64,000 bases of DNA from Arion vulgaris (Eukaryota > Mollusca > Gastropoda > Stylommatophora > Arionidae), in contig CM036760.1 in NCBI GenBank assembly GCA_020796225.1, positions 5,560,001 to 5,624,000 of the forward strand, given 5' to 3'. Of the stretch, positions 32,820 to 44,117 are shown in pieces. Below the pieces are notes generated by a model that ran no database searches, was not told where the DNA came from, and was given only the letters and a program-made list of their open reading frames with translations. Both the position numbers and the translations under genes were made by a program. The number at the start of each line of letters is the position of its first letter. Positions within the stretch are counted from its first letter, which is position 1.

Positions 32820-33369
32820 CTGCAAGTACAAAATTGTTTTACATTTTTTTTTGTTTATGGTACTGAGTGATTAAATTCTTATACTAATTAAATCAATTTG
32901 TAGCGAGGCATAGACCAGAATCACCAAAAAATCAGACTAAAAAACATGTGTATAAGGAAATGCATCTGTTTGGCGCTGACATAAAGTTATACAAGTTGAT
33001 AGAGATTATGTAGAAATATTGTATGTTTCAGGGAAATGTTCTTATATATATATATTGTGTAAATTTGATCAATTTTGAACAATTGGCTTGAGGAACAAAA
33101 TTGTGGTGCTTTACTTTGTGACCATCACCTGTACAAAAAAATAATGAATACATTTACTTTTGTGGTGATTTTGGGATAAAACTGATATAAAGTTTAAAAA
33201 TAACATCTAAAGTGTAGTAATAAACTATCTATTAATTTAAAATAGCAAATTTGAAGAACTTCTGAAGATATTTGTCTTCAAATAAAATATATTTAATATA
33301 TTATCAACCCTATATGCAGTATGAGAAGCAGGTGACTGAGAGGTTAGAACACCATTCTTTCAGTCATGT

Positions 33370-33725
33370 TATGTATGTTATCAGCTCAGCAACATTGGGC
33401 ATTCCATGCATGCTCTGTCCTCCGCTGCAGCAGCCATCCTAAAGTCCATTTGCTCACTGTACCCATGAGAAGTTGATTACTATATCTTCTCTCTCTACCA
33501 CGAAGACGACACTGTCTGGCATGTCCACACTTAACGCCTAATTCTCGAACTCGTTTCAGTGTCTGAGACGTGCCCATGTCACATAATTGAGAGCGTACCG
33601 CATTGATGATATCGGCTCTGTCCATACTTCTGCCCGTTTGAGTCGGGCATTGTTTGCAAGAAAGTCTGCACGCTCGTTACCCTGCACTCCAGCATGTCCA
33701 GGTGTGTACAGTCTTTCAGTCATGA
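33370..33725 (-). mobile_element. RNase H LINE, C-terminal fragment
   Basis: The minus frame reads MDRADIINAVRSQLCD, QTLKRVRELGVKCGHA and VSKWTLGWLLQRRTEH. This matches the 40606-41425 copy (ADIINSLRERG, LQELKVKCGVA). Upstream, the finger-printing GVQGNERADFL-like stretch is present. Confidence 0.75.
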
Positions 33726-33729
33726 GGAC

Positions 33730-34660
33730 ATGGATTCAAACTCAAGTAACAGTAAGTACTTTTTTTCTTTCAGGGTTACAATTAACTATTTCCACAATAA
33801 CTGCCACATTCCATACTAACTACCACAGAGTGCGTCAAGATTGTCTATTAAAATAACCCGACTGCCACACGCTGTGCGAGCAAAGTTACATGCAAAATTT
33901 ATATATACAAATTCTGATTCAATTTCCGGTTTTTATTTATAGCAAACTTTCTATTTCTACATCGTAGTCTGATGGGGAGTTTGGTAAAATTGGTTAATTT
34001 GATGAAATTTATATATTATTCAAGTTAGAAAATGTGAACAAAATTAATTGCAACATCGCATTTTTCGATTCAGTAGCGAATTTGATAAAATCTCCACCAA
34101 CAACACTGTGTGGTGACATGTGGGACAAACTACCTTGAAGTTTCAAGCTAGAGTAGTCCTAAATGATACTCTAACTGGGATCAAGCTATATTCAAGTTTT
34201 ATTATCATTACTACAATTAGAAGCAACATAAAATATCCAATTGCTGATGAATAGTTGTATGACAAAGGAAAGACAGAAATAATACAAATGATAATTTAAC
34301 AGCAAAATTCCCAAACCTATTTGTTAAAATATCACAGCATTTAAACACTTTTACATATATTTGTTATTATTCATTCTCCTATTGGTAGCCAGATTTAGTC
34401 TTCCTTGCACTTGATGAACAAAATTTCCAATCTTGTATTTCCTCATTAGACTTACCCTTACTTCTTCCCAATATTAACCTCACAAATAATAAGAAACACA
34501 ATTAAACCTTTGAATCAGTGGCAGTTCCAGTGTGATCCAATGAAAACTTGAAGGACCCTGTCTAACGACTTCAAAGACTGCTACAACCTATTGTCACACT
34601 AAGAACAGACTTGGATCTTCATACCTTCAACCATCCGTGTTTCGGCCCAAGGGTAGCAAG
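33730..34660. other. Intron sequence, no feature recognised
   Basis: AT-rich. No exon, no shared repeat and no terminal repeats were detected. Confidence 0.5.
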
Positions 34661-34677
34661 AATCAACACTGTGACCT

Positions 34678-35096
34678 CGTCCAGTGGTTAAGGGGCCCAA
34701 ATTTGGGTAAAGAATAGAACAACTGTTACCTGCCAATGGAAGGCCAAGACCACTCTCGAAGAACCATCCAACAAGAAAGTAAACTATTGGGATGTAAACC
34801 ATACAAGATCTCCAACTGCTAGCAATGAACCGCATCACATGGAGATCTAAAACCTCTGCCCTATGTCCGCCTTTGGCACGAAAGGAACAAACTAACTAAC
34901 TACCTGCCACGCATGTCGTAAGAGGCGACTAAGGAGGTTTGGCTGAAATCGGATGCATTGTCCTAAACGTGTAGAAGTCTATGCGTTTAGGGCTTATCAA
35001 ACCAATGTGCAACGTATACACGTTCTTGGCAAAGATCAAACATATCACAAAGAGTGATTAAGATTGGTCGTAAGAATGAACGCAAAGCAGAAGAAG
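34678..35096 (+). mobile_element. SINE-A copy with nested insertion, 13-bp target duplication
   Basis: A SINE-A copy bounded by AACACTGTGACCT at 34665-34677 and 35097-35109. It is itself split at 34736-34900 by a LINE 3' piece. The tail reads GCAAAGCAGAAGAAG. The flanking DNA to the right (35101-35275) belongs to SINE-A2. Confidence 0.88.
34736..34900 (+). mobile_element. LINE 3' fragment inside SINE-A, 9-bp target duplication
   Basis: A 165-bp insert ends in the tetranucleotide tail AACTAACTAAC. It is bounded by TACCTGCCA at 34727-34735 and 34901-34909. Its sequence (TGTCCGCCTTTGGCACGAAA) looks like the very 3' end of an RTE-like LINE. Confidence 0.85.
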
Positions 35097-35100
35097 AACA

Positions 35101-35275
35101 CTGTGACCTACAAGACATGTCGTAACAGACGACTGAGGGAGGGGTCTAGGGAGCTACCTAAAAATAAAAAGGTCACAGAAATCGGATGTACTGGCTCTTA
35201 GGCTCAGATCACATACAAATAACAAAGAGTGGTTTAACAAATGGTCGTTATGGAGAGTTTAAAGAAGAAGAAGAA
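35101..35275 (+). mobile_element. SINE-A2 fragment
   Basis: Contains AGACATGTCGTAACAGACGA, CAGAAATCGGATGTACTGGC and CAGATCACATACAAATAACA, then AAAGAAGAAGAAG. This is the SINE-A2 pattern also found at 38415-38660 and 52575-52838. Confidence 0.75.
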
Positions 35276-35520
35276 TACCTCCAACAGAATACAACAAGCA
35301 GAGAATGCACATGTACAAAAGTTTAAAATAGACAAGCTTCTGGACTTGTGGAATGAGTACAGAAACAAGAGAGCAAAAAGCAAACAAATTAAAACATGCA
35401 ATGCAAATATCAACTATGCAAAACAAACATACAAGAAACAGAAGAATACATATTCTTCAAATGTAATACAATCAGATCAACAAAAGAAACACTTCACAAC
35501 ATGATTGAAGCACACGTAAA

Positions 35521-35803
35521 TAATAATAATAATAATTCCTCTCAGTACTTATCGTACATAGAGTCTGCAAGTAACTTCTCCATACCGTTCTATCCTGGGC
35601 AACTCGCTCAATCTCATCCATGGAACTGAGACCGATACCTCTTGCCTTTCTCAGCAAAGTTCATTTCAGGGTCTCCTTAGGTCGATCTCTCTTTCTTGAA
35701 CCCTTTGCATCCTACTTCAATGCCTGCTTTGATATTCGTTGATCATTTCTTCTCAAGGTGTGTCCAACATATCTCCATCTTCTCTCTCTTATAACACGCA
35801 AAT
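35521..35803 (-). mobile_element. LINE lineage D 3' end
   Basis: The minus strand reads RERRWRYVGHTLRRND, GRPKETLK, GIGLSSMDEIERVAQD and TVWRSYLQTL, then an ATTATTATT tail. It corresponds to 5810-6070 on the plus strand. Confidence 0.8.
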
Positions 35804-36394
35804 AGAAAGACCAATATTTACAGAGCCCAAACATATTACCCAAAACAATTCCAGACATAAACCAAAAATTACTAATACTCCTAGCAGAATATAGACACCT
35901 GATATAAGTCTGTACAAATACAGCAACATTCCACATGAAAATCTACGATGCACCTTTATTTAAACAAACATTCCTTCAGAAAGCTGTTTCAATACAATGA
36001 CACAAATACACCATTTTCATGTGATAATGTCTTTATGCTAAATAACTTAGAATGAAAGATGGATAACATGTACATTGAAATATGTCCCATTTTAATATAT
36101 TGTACAAAATAAAACCAAGAGTGAATGTATGGAAGTCAAGATAAAAGATTAGAGAATACTGAAAGACCTCCCCATTGTTGACATTACAGTCAATAAAGTC
36201 TGGCAAAGAAGAGATAATTAGTCTCGCCTCAAGTTGAAGAGGGGGGGGGCAGCGACCACAGTATTTTACTTGACTCATGTTTTTGTTTTTCCCTAGCCAT
36301 CTGGCTTGGATGGGAAGTGTCAGCAAGAACCTGTCAGTATGAAAGCGGTTGAAACGCAATTGTCATGATTTCTCTCTTGCGCGATCGTTCTTAA

Positions 36395-37266
36395 CCCTTT
36401 GCTCTGTATATTTTGACCTCTGGAGCTTATTTTGCAATTCCAATTAACATTCAATGTCAATTAGTTTAAACCTTTATAACTCTAGTACTGTTTCCTCTAA
36501 AGTATGACATATTATATATTAAAGTGTTGCTAATTGGATGTAGAATACAGTAATACAATAACATTTTAACATCAGGTGATATATGTTTGAGAAAATTAGA
36601 TTATTGTAGCATGACTATTTTGAAAAAATAAAATCGTAAAAAATATTTATTCTCACGGTTTGAATTACACCTTACTATTTATAATCTTTCCGAAGTAGCA
36701 GTAAAATGAAGATAATCCATTTGTGAACATATTCTATAAGTTTCATCTAATTAGGTTCAGTAGTTTTATAATATTCACTTTTTAGTGCAGCCATGTCAAG
36801 AAATAGTATGTGCAACCACCATTCTTTAGATGTAATTATTATATTAGACTTAGAATTACAACTATCGATACTGCATTCCATAAACAATCAAATATCGCCA
36901 TTACCATCAATTAATTCTTCTTCATTACTATCACAAGTTATAATTTGATCTAGCAGTACTCAAGATTGCATTGTATAAACTCATTTTACTCTTTATGACA
37001 AGGTTGAAAATGTTGAAACATAATCTAAAAATGACTGACTTTAACACAATAATACACTGCTTTCCCTTTCAAATCTTCGTTAAAGGGAGTTAGAAATGTA
37101 CCTACATATAAGTACTTTCCATTTCTGAAGATTTTTTAAACTTCAGTAAAGGGGTTGGGAAGATACATTAGTTTATGTCAATATACATCCAAAAACCGAT
37201 ATATCGGTTTTGCAACATCATGAACATTACTCTGAACTGATATATCGGCTTTGCAGTCCCAATGGG
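36395..37266 (-). mobile_element. TTAA-flanked MITE, copy 2 (inverted)
   Basis: An 872-bp minus-strand copy. The left end CCCTTTGCTC and right end AATGGG are flanked by TTAA at 36391-36394 and 37267-37270. It has the same internal palindromes as copy 3 (CCGATATATCGG type near 37196-37207). Confidence 0.88.
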
Positions 37267-37329
37267 TTAAGCCGCTTCTACCATTCTATTGTGAAATATA
37301 AACAGCCAAACATCAGAACGGATGTACGT

Positions 37330-38175
37330 GCACAGCCTTCAGTACCAATTGGAGCTCAAGTGCTTATCTTTCGGTGGTGTGTTCGTTTCAACCAGCGTTT
37401 GTGTACGGTTCGCTCTCCGCTAGCCTTTGCTGTCCCTAGCCAAAACCCAGAAGGCAGCAGGTTGCCATTTTCTTTTAGGGCAGCAACCCTTAGATGGCCT
37501 GCCCTCCCGGGCTTATGAGCGCCATCTGCCCAGCAATCCGGTTGTTTTGTGGACACCTTGGTTTGCCGCCCGTCCAGTTTTGTGTAGTTTGCTCCACTAT
37601 AATTTGATTCTCCTCAATCAAACTACAAGGCAGCAGTAGTTCCCTGTGAGCGGAAACGCACACTGGCTTTACCTCTGCTAGGCTTTCCAGTTGTTCTGCA
37701 CACTCGGGTGAGCGCACACCTCGTGCGTGCCGTGCCTTTCTTGCATGCCGTGCCATGCACGCCTGTCCCTCGGTGGGGCCCACTATGGCATCGGCAGCGT
37801 GCGTGCTAGCTCTGCCCTGGTGCCTGGTCACCATCAGTCCTCGCAGTGCTCATATTTTCCGTGCCTTCCGTATTATGCTAGCATTTGCCTGGGCTGTCCC
37901 CGCCAGTGACTCAACTCGGTCCCTCACCCCTGTGACGGGGTCACAGGTTTTGTCACCTGAGGGCCCACCTGTGCATCGCTCGCATGCTCTGCCCTGGTGC
38001 CTACCTAACCATTTCCGTCAAGCTCACATTTGCCTGGGCTGTCCCTGCATGTGACTCAACCCGGTCCCTCACCCCTGTGATGGGGTCATGGGTTTCGCCC
38101 CTGGGGCCCACCGTGCATCACTCACACGGTGCACGCTCTGAACTGGTGCATTTGCCTATCGTCCTGTGGACCGCG
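37330..38175 (-). mobile_element. GC-rich LINE 5' region with 145-bp tandem units
   Basis: The 37330-37680 part matches 49995-50385 (minus reading with GRAG-LRVAALKEN). The 37690-38170 part is strikingly GC-rich, with a 145-bp unit repeated (TTTGCCTGGGCTGTCCC at 37884 and 38029, each followed by CGGTCCCTCACCCCTGTGA). Short ORFs on both strands are a by-product of the composition. It may be the 5' UTR/promoter and ORF1 start of a LINE. Confidence 0.55.
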
Positions 38176-38414
38176 TGCAGCTCAGCTAAGGGAAGACAAG
38201 AGAAAATATAATATAGAGAGATGGCACTATTTACAAAACTGAGGGGCTCTATGGTTGACCTGATACTCTATTGATGATTATGATAAGTCTCGATATGGCT
38301 ACAGCTGCCATATAGTATTTCAATTTAATTAAAAAAATTACAATCAGTATCAAGACAAATATTAATGTAAACAAATCATTGGTATTATCTATTCTTTTAT
38401 AAAGATGACGTTTG

Positions 38415-38660
38415 TGTGTTGCCGGGGCTCGCATGGGGAGCAAAGATTAGTAACACTGCCACCTACAAGGCATGTTGTAAGAGGCGACTGATATAGGGTC
38501 TAGGAAGCTACCTAGTAAATAAAAAGCGTTGCAGAAATCGGATGTGCTGGCCTATTTGTAGGCGCATAACTGGCACAACATACAATCGCCCTTCGGCTCA
38601 GATCACATACAAATCACAAAGAGTGGTAAACAAATGGTCAATATGGAGCGTTCGAAGAAG
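38415..38660 (+). mobile_element. SINE-A2 copy
   Basis: Runs from GCCGGGGCTCGCATGGGGAG through GTTGTAAGAGGCGACTGA and CAGAAATCGGATGTGCTGGC to TTCGAAGAAGC. It shares TAAGAGGCGAC and the ACAAATCACAAAGAGTG segment with SINE-A, but differs between them. Confidence 0.8.
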
Positions 38661-38948
38661 CATATGGATATGAAAGTTGGTCACTCACTACAGACATGGA
38701 AAGGAGTATTCAGGCTTGATAGATAGTATGATGGAAGATAGATGAATCATCAGTGATGACTGTAGGAATTTGGAATAGAGTGTGGTTGTGCAGGGAGTGA
38801 GGAATTAGGTGCATGTTTAACCAGCAAGCAATGGGAACAATAAGCATGCACACCCTCCATCTGTTGAATAAGACTGCAGATTTATTATTCTGCATGGAGT
38901 GTAATGATGAAAATTTGTGAACACTAAAAATAAATACTAAGTACATAC

Positions 38949-39030
38949 CCCATAGGTCAATCTTATATATTGTAGCGTTATCATCTCAGTTTGTTGATTA
39001 AACCAGGTCTGAACCTGTTTGATGGAGACT
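38949..39030 (-). CDS. PLCG: PLCG exon: EF-hand 1 loop and exit helix
   Basis: An 82-bp exon (acceptor TTTTAACAG, donor GTATGT) reads VSIKQVQTWFNQQTEM then ITLQYIRLTYG. HNDCKVSIKQVQTWFNQ across this and the preceding exon corresponds to NREDRISAKDLKNMLSQ in human PLCG1. The other two frames are closed by stops, and phase agrees on both sides. Sequence similarity alone is weak; position and phase carry the call. Confidence 0.78.
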
Positions 39031-39479
39031 CTGTTAAAAGATAAATACAGGACTAGCTATTTTGGTATATAAGTGAATAACATTAGTATCAGCTGTAAAA
39101 ACATCATCATCTATGATATAAGATGGTAATGATTATCAAGGAGAACATCATGCCATATAGTGTGTGAAGTGTTATAGATCTGACAGCAACATGAGGTGAA
39201 GTGGTTTTGTTTTTTCCTACTATCCATTTGCAATCTCAGTGAGTGAAGCGTTAAACTTCAACTAGATTCACAATGTGCATCTCAATTTTGAAGTATTACC
39301 AACAACTTTGAAGTATTTCCAGTATCTTTCAACTGTGAACAAAGCAAGCAACAGTTTGATGACGACAGCACTCCAACCATTTGACAATGTCAGTGCTTCA
39401 CAAATTTTGAGGATAGCACAGCTTTAGAGTAGTTTGTGTTGGACTACAGACATTGTGCCAGACCATGATGCGGTCTAGT

Positions 39480-39790
39480 TCTTCCTGTAGCTTATTAGTG
39501 ATTTTATTTTTGTTTCTCTTCCATGTTTGTACATCATGATGTTGGCCGCAAATTACAGTGTTTTCCCCTGCCAGAAAGTTGCTGCTTCATAATCATTATG
39601 GTGAATACATTGAATAGTGCTGGAAAAAGTAGGGACTTCTGTGGTAGGCCTGATGAAACTGTTGTCGGCACAGAGCACTAATTCCCACACCCGAGTGCCC
39701 CTTTTCCATCAAACAGGGCCATTGCAATCCATCTTATGAGCAGTGTGTCAATATTGAGCAGCGTGAGCATATGCATAATGTTTGGTTATC
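39480..39790 (-). mobile_element. LINE reverse-transcriptase fragment (I/R1-like)
   Basis: The minus strand reads TTVSSGLPQKSLLFPA and LFNVFT. This is the family block S-x-G-x-P-Q-G-S-x-L-S-P-x-L-F-N just before the F-A-D-D box. Frames are broken. Confidence 0.65.
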
Positions 39791-40025
39791 GATTACTGAA
39801 CCAACTTCATAGCACTCCAGGCAGGCCCACAGGTGCTCAATCTCCCCCAACTGATGTCGAAGGGTAAGAATACTAAAGGTTCCTGTGGTTCACTGGTTAT
39901 ACACACTCTTCATTCTGCCCCTCAGGAATCCAGTTCTACTTGCATATATAATTCCATACTCCGTAAATTGCTGAATAGATTCAACATCAATTTTAATTTC
40001 CTCATCCAATAGGAGATAAAAAGTA
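39778..40025 (-). mobile_element. RNase H LINE 3' end
   Basis: The minus-strand 3' end contains ACCTGTGGGCCTGCCTGGAG and CTATGAAGTTGGTTCAGTAA, preceded by the equivalent of the C-terminal coding region at 25285-25500. Confidence 0.6.
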
Positions 40026-40029
40026 TTTT

Positions 40030-40480
40030 CCTACCAACACTTTGTTACCAGTGCCAAACTTGGTCTCTTACAGCAACACATCACAGAAAGCTCACAAGGT
40101 GTGAAATGAAATGCTTGAGGAAGGCAGTGGGAGTCACCAGACAGACTACGAAATGAGGACATCAGAAGCAGAGTGGGCATAACTTCATGCATCGAATACA
40201 TCGAAAGACAACAAATACAGTGGTTTGGACATTTAATGAGAATGAAATACAACCAACCACCAATAACAGCATACAATAAAAAGAGATTGGGTACTAGAGC
40301 TAAGGTAAGAACAAGAAAAAGATGGATAGACAATATCAAGACCACACTACATAAACACGGATACAACACAAGGGCGATTCATCTAGCCCTAGAAAGCAAA
40401 TTAAAGCTCCCATCCCTACGCTTAATGGCAAGAGTGGACAGCCAACTACATCTTCCACCTGGGAATAGACAATAGGAGGT
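40030..40480 (+). mobile_element. LINE lineage F, C-terminal fragment
   Basis: Plus frames give RCEMKCLRKAVGVTRQ, CIEYIERQQIQWFGHL, MRMKYNQPPITAYNKK and RKRWIDNIKTTLHKHG. C-L-R-K and Q-W-FGHL-RM are the diagnostic blocks. It ends with GGCAAGAGTGGACAGCC and GGGAATAGACAATAGG. Confidence 0.8.
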
Positions 40481-40605
40481 TGCCCAGGGGCAGAAGAACA
40501 ATACCGTATTCATCTTCAACTCCCTGCTCCCCGACGAGCAATGCTGTTATGCAAACCTGTTCGCACTCTCAGTGTGGTTAATATCTACATGTCCAGGACA
40601 GTTTA

Positions 40606-41600
40606 GTTTAGTTTAGTCGTCGGATCACCATCACTGCACTCAACAAATTAGTCCATAAGTGCTCCGATCTCTCCCTCAGTATGTCCATCAGCGTGTGGCG
40701 ACTAACGACACCGGTTCTTTGTTGGTTTACAATTCTTCTTTGTCTGCCAGCATAGCGTTCTTGTCGAGCTACACCACACTTAACTTTGAGTTCTTGCAGT
40801 CTGGTTAGTGTTGTGGATTCACCGCTATTACGTGAATCATGTACACGCCCTCTCTCCCTTAAGGAATTTATAATATCAGCCTGGTCCATTGCTCGTCCGC
40901 TTTGGACAGCAGCCATACCTGCAAGCCTATCCGCACATTCATACCCCCTTACACCTGCATGCCCTGGCACAAAAATAAAACTGATCTTTGTCAGCTTAGA
41001 CCTCCCCAGCGATTCTATCCAATGTCTCCTAGCCATCCTGTTTCAATCTTCCTGAGCATACTCATTGAGTCACTGAGAAAACATGCATGGATAAAAGTCT
41101 GTGATTCTAGCCAAATCATCGCTTTGGTAACCGCCATGATTTCCATAGTGAGACTGCTCGTAGTCACGGCAAAACCACCACTGTCTTCCTTCACAACATC
41201 ACCTCCGACCTGAGCAGTGAAAGCCCATGAGCTCTGCACATGTCGAATCACCGAACCATCCGTATAAATGATTACATCATGCTCAGATGTGTTCTCAGAA
41301 ATTAATGCCTGAACCTCTGCCTCCACGACAAGTGGGTTGTGTTGCCTGCATTCTTTACAGTAGAGCAATGTAAGCCTCTGGAGGTTGGAAACGTTGATAA
41401 ACAACATCCACTCATATCTCAACCTGCCATTTTAGACTTTCCGAAGCATCGAATGAGAGTCAGACATAACAGCTGCCTCAGCAAATGGAGTCCAAGAGTG
41501 CCATTGTAATGGCCTCATCTTTCATCCTCAAACCGAAAGTAGTTGTCCTGTATGCTCCGCTTTGTTCTGCAATGACCCTACCATGTACAGGAAGCCCCAG
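40606..41600 (-). mobile_element. RNase H LINE, most complete RNase H domain
   Basis: Minus frames read DVIIYTDGSVIRHVQS, LTMEIMAVTKAMIWLE and HACFLSDSMSMLRKIE, then ISFIFVPGHAGVRGYE and CADRLAGMAAVQSGRA. All four acidic/His positions of RNase HI (TDGS, E, SDS, H...D) are present across one frame break near 41030. The 3' tail is a TAAAC repeat at the left end (40606-40622). A short extra copy of the same end lies at 40500-40605. Confidence 0.88.
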
Positions 41601-42006
41601 CTAACCAGAAACCCCAGCTAACCAGGAAACCCCTGCCTGACTTCTCACCATGATGCATGAGGCCTATCAGTATATACAATATCATTATCTTACTTGCTTT
41701 ATCTGCTATCAGCTGCTTAATTACGAGTTCAGCAATCTCTACTCCAATCTCTACATTTCCTTCCAAGAGTGATGTTAACATTGTGGAAGGTGGTCATGCT
41801 CCCATTTATATGGATACATTTTTACCGTTTCAGTAGGATTGAGCGCACAGCGCTCTTATGTCCGAGTCAATAGGTGAATGCTTACACATTATGATAATTC
41901 GTCCCACTCACTGAGGTCTTTTAGATATAAATTTTGAAAGAAATATAAATGTACATGTATAGAGTAACTAAAGTAGCACTTGAAAAGCGATGTGTTGTAT
42001 ACATAC

Positions 42007-42078
42007 TTGCAGTCGTTATGTTGAGTTAGGAATCCTTTGCACATCATCTGAATCTTGCTGAATTCCTGGTGAAGCCAT
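42007..42078 (-). CDS. PLCG: PLCG exon: PH/EF-hand linker and first EF-hand helix
   Basis: A 72-bp exon with a TTTTTATCCAG acceptor and a GTATGT donor encodes WLHQEFSKIQMMCKG then FLTQHNDC. The leading split Arg codon plus WLHQEF matches the R-WL-K-QF motif that opens the EF-hand region in PLCG. Two trailing bases (AA) plus the A of the next exon make Lys. The loop is not a canonical calcium-binding loop, as is usual in this family. Confidence 0.83.
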
Positions 42079-42239
42079 CTGGATAAAAATAAATGTATTA
42101 TACCTTTAAAATAAAAATAATTTAACTAATGTAAAATTATTCATTCTTAAATCTTTGTTTGCAAGATATCGATGTAGAGTTTTATATCATTTATTAACAA
42201 AACTGATTTCATGGCACTCTAGATCATTAGTTTAGCAAG

Positions 42240-42400
42240 TCGGTATAGCTCAGAGATCATGAGTTGGGTTTGTGCACAAATGTCATCATCATTATGAGTT
42301 CAAATCCCAGTAAAGTGGATTCTTCAGTCATCCATCTTTAGATACCCAGACTTTCGTGGGGAGGTGGGGGAATTTGAATTGTCACTGTAGCAACTGTGTA
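42240..42400 (+). mobile_element. Possible tRNA-headed SINE
   Basis: GTCGGTATAGCTCAGAGATC (box A-like) and GAGTTCAAATCCCAG (box B-like) are about 60 bp apart. This is too long for a functional tRNA, and no acceptor stem pairs. Probably a decayed SINE head. Confidence 0.4.
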
Positions 42401-42564
42401 AACTAATAGTGCAGCAAAATCCGTTCTAGAAATCTCCCTTTGCTCCTTGAGAGCCGGCAACAAACAGGTGAAAACAAGAAAACAAAGGCAAGGCATTCTT
42501 TTAGAATGCTAGCGAATATTTAAAAAAGATTAACAATAATAAGCTATAGTTAACTTAAATGTCA

Positions 42565-42885
42565 AGTCAGTCCTTGTGTATGACTCTGAAATATGGAGAA
42601 CGATGACAGATACAGGCTTTCATATATGGGTGTTCAGGCAGAATATAAGCACTTAAATGGTATGACATAGTTATGAATGACATACTAATTGAAAGAACCA
42701 ACACCAGTGAAACAAAAGCATAAGAAAACATACTGGCCTTGGATAGTAAATACAAAAAAAAAAAAAAAAACCAGAAAATAATTGTATAGCAAGATGGAAC
42801 TTGTTCTGGAATCTACAAGGAAGAGAAGTATAAAAAAACGTATGGAGAAGAAAGCTGGAAATATATGTTTAGGTGGCTGAAAAAA
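42565..42885 (+). mobile_element. LINE C-terminal fragment, decayed
   Basis: A broken plus frame with YDSEIWRTMTDTG, then ARWNLFWNLQGREV. It resembles 61700-61800 (RDLFWSLHEQEK). An A-run of 18 at 42749-42766 interrupts it. Confidence 0.5.
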
Positions 42886-42913
42886 TAATTTAAATAAATA
42901 AGTTATATCTTAC

Positions 42914-43004
42914 CTTTTTTTAACTAAGTAGGGATCAATCTGCCTAACTCTGTCAACACAAGTCTCTAGTGCTAATAAGATGTTTTTGTAATCCTTTTCA
43001 TTGG
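42914..43004 (-). CDS. PLCG: PLCG exon: PH domain C-terminal helix
   Basis: A 91-bp exon (TTTTCCCCACAG acceptor, GTAAGA donor) encodes NEKDYKNILLALETCV, then DRVRQIDPYLVKK, then a split Arg codon. It aligns residue for residue with the C-terminal helix of the human PH domain and the linker to the first EF-hand (SEDEVNMWIKGLTWLMED onwards). Conservation is low, but spacing and both phases agree with neighbouring exons. A homopolymer of seven T (A on the coding strand) sits at the donor side, a place where a base count could be wrong; the frame is nevertheless continuous. Confidence 0.85.
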
Positions 43005-43269
43005 CTGTGGGGAAAACAGATGTACAAATAATGAGAAACTAATTAAAAAAAAATCAAGGCTTTAAGGTGTTGGACATGAATATATCAAACTGGGAAGAGT
43101 TCAGCAGGAATGGGTGCAACTGGAGATAGGCTCAGGAAGCCTGTTTATATCAGCATGTTTGGAGGACACAGTCACAAATTAATCTCACAAAAGGTGCTAC
43201 ATTGCCAGTGTACTAAGAACCAAGCATTGCACCCTAAGCTGGATAAAGAAACATTAATTTTGGGCTTAA

Positions 43270-44117
43270 CCCAACGGGACTGCAAAGCCGATATATCGGT
43301 TCAGAGTAATGTTCATGATGTCGCAGAACCGATATATCGGCTTTTGGATGTTTGTTCACGGAAACGAATGTATCTTCAGAACCCCTTTACTGAAGTTAAA
43401 AATCTTCAAAACGGAAAGTACATATATGTAGGTACATTACTGTCTCCGTTTAACAAAGATTTGAAAGAGGGAAAGCAGTGTATTATTGCATTCAAGTCGA
43501 GACTTTTTTTTAAACGTTAATGTTTCCCGACGATGTTTACAGTGTAATCTTGAGTACTGTTAGATCAAATTATAACTTGTGATAGTAATGAAGAAGATTT
43601 AATTGATGGTAATAATGACATTTGATTGTTTATGAAAAGCAGTATCGATAGTTGTAAGTCTAATGTAATAATTGCATCTAAAGAATGGCGTTCCACATTC
43701 CATTTATTGACGTGTCCGCACTAAAAAGTGAATATTATAAAAACTACTGCACCTAGTTAGATGAAACTTATAGAATATGTTCCAACATGGTTTATCTTCA
43801 TTTAAATACTACTTCTGGAAACATCTATAAATATTAAGATGTAATACAAACCGGAGAGTAAAAATATTTTTATGATTTTTGTTTTTCAAAATAGTCATGC
43901 TACAATAATCTAATTTTCTCAAACATATATCACCTGATGTAAAATATTATTATATTAATTTATTCCACATCCAATTAGCAACAATTTAATATATAATATG
44001 TCATACTTTAGAGAAACAGTACAAGAGTTATAAAGGATTAAACTAATTGACATTGAATGTTAAATTTGAATCGCAAAATAAATGCGTCCAGAGGTCAAAA
44101 TAATACAGGCGAAAGGG
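43270..44117 (+). mobile_element. TTAA-flanked MITE, copy 3
   Basis: 848 bp, ends CCCAACGGGAC and GGCGAAAGGG, TTAA at 43266-43269 and 44118-44121. It has two perfect palindromes, CCGATATATCGG, at 43288-43299 and 43329-43340. About 85-90% similar by eye to copy 1. Confidence 0.9.

Noticed and set aside
37727..38211. Cys/His-rich ORFs on the plus strand in the GC-rich island.
   Set aside because: Overlapping ORFs in several frames reflect base composition and tandem repeats, not a gene.
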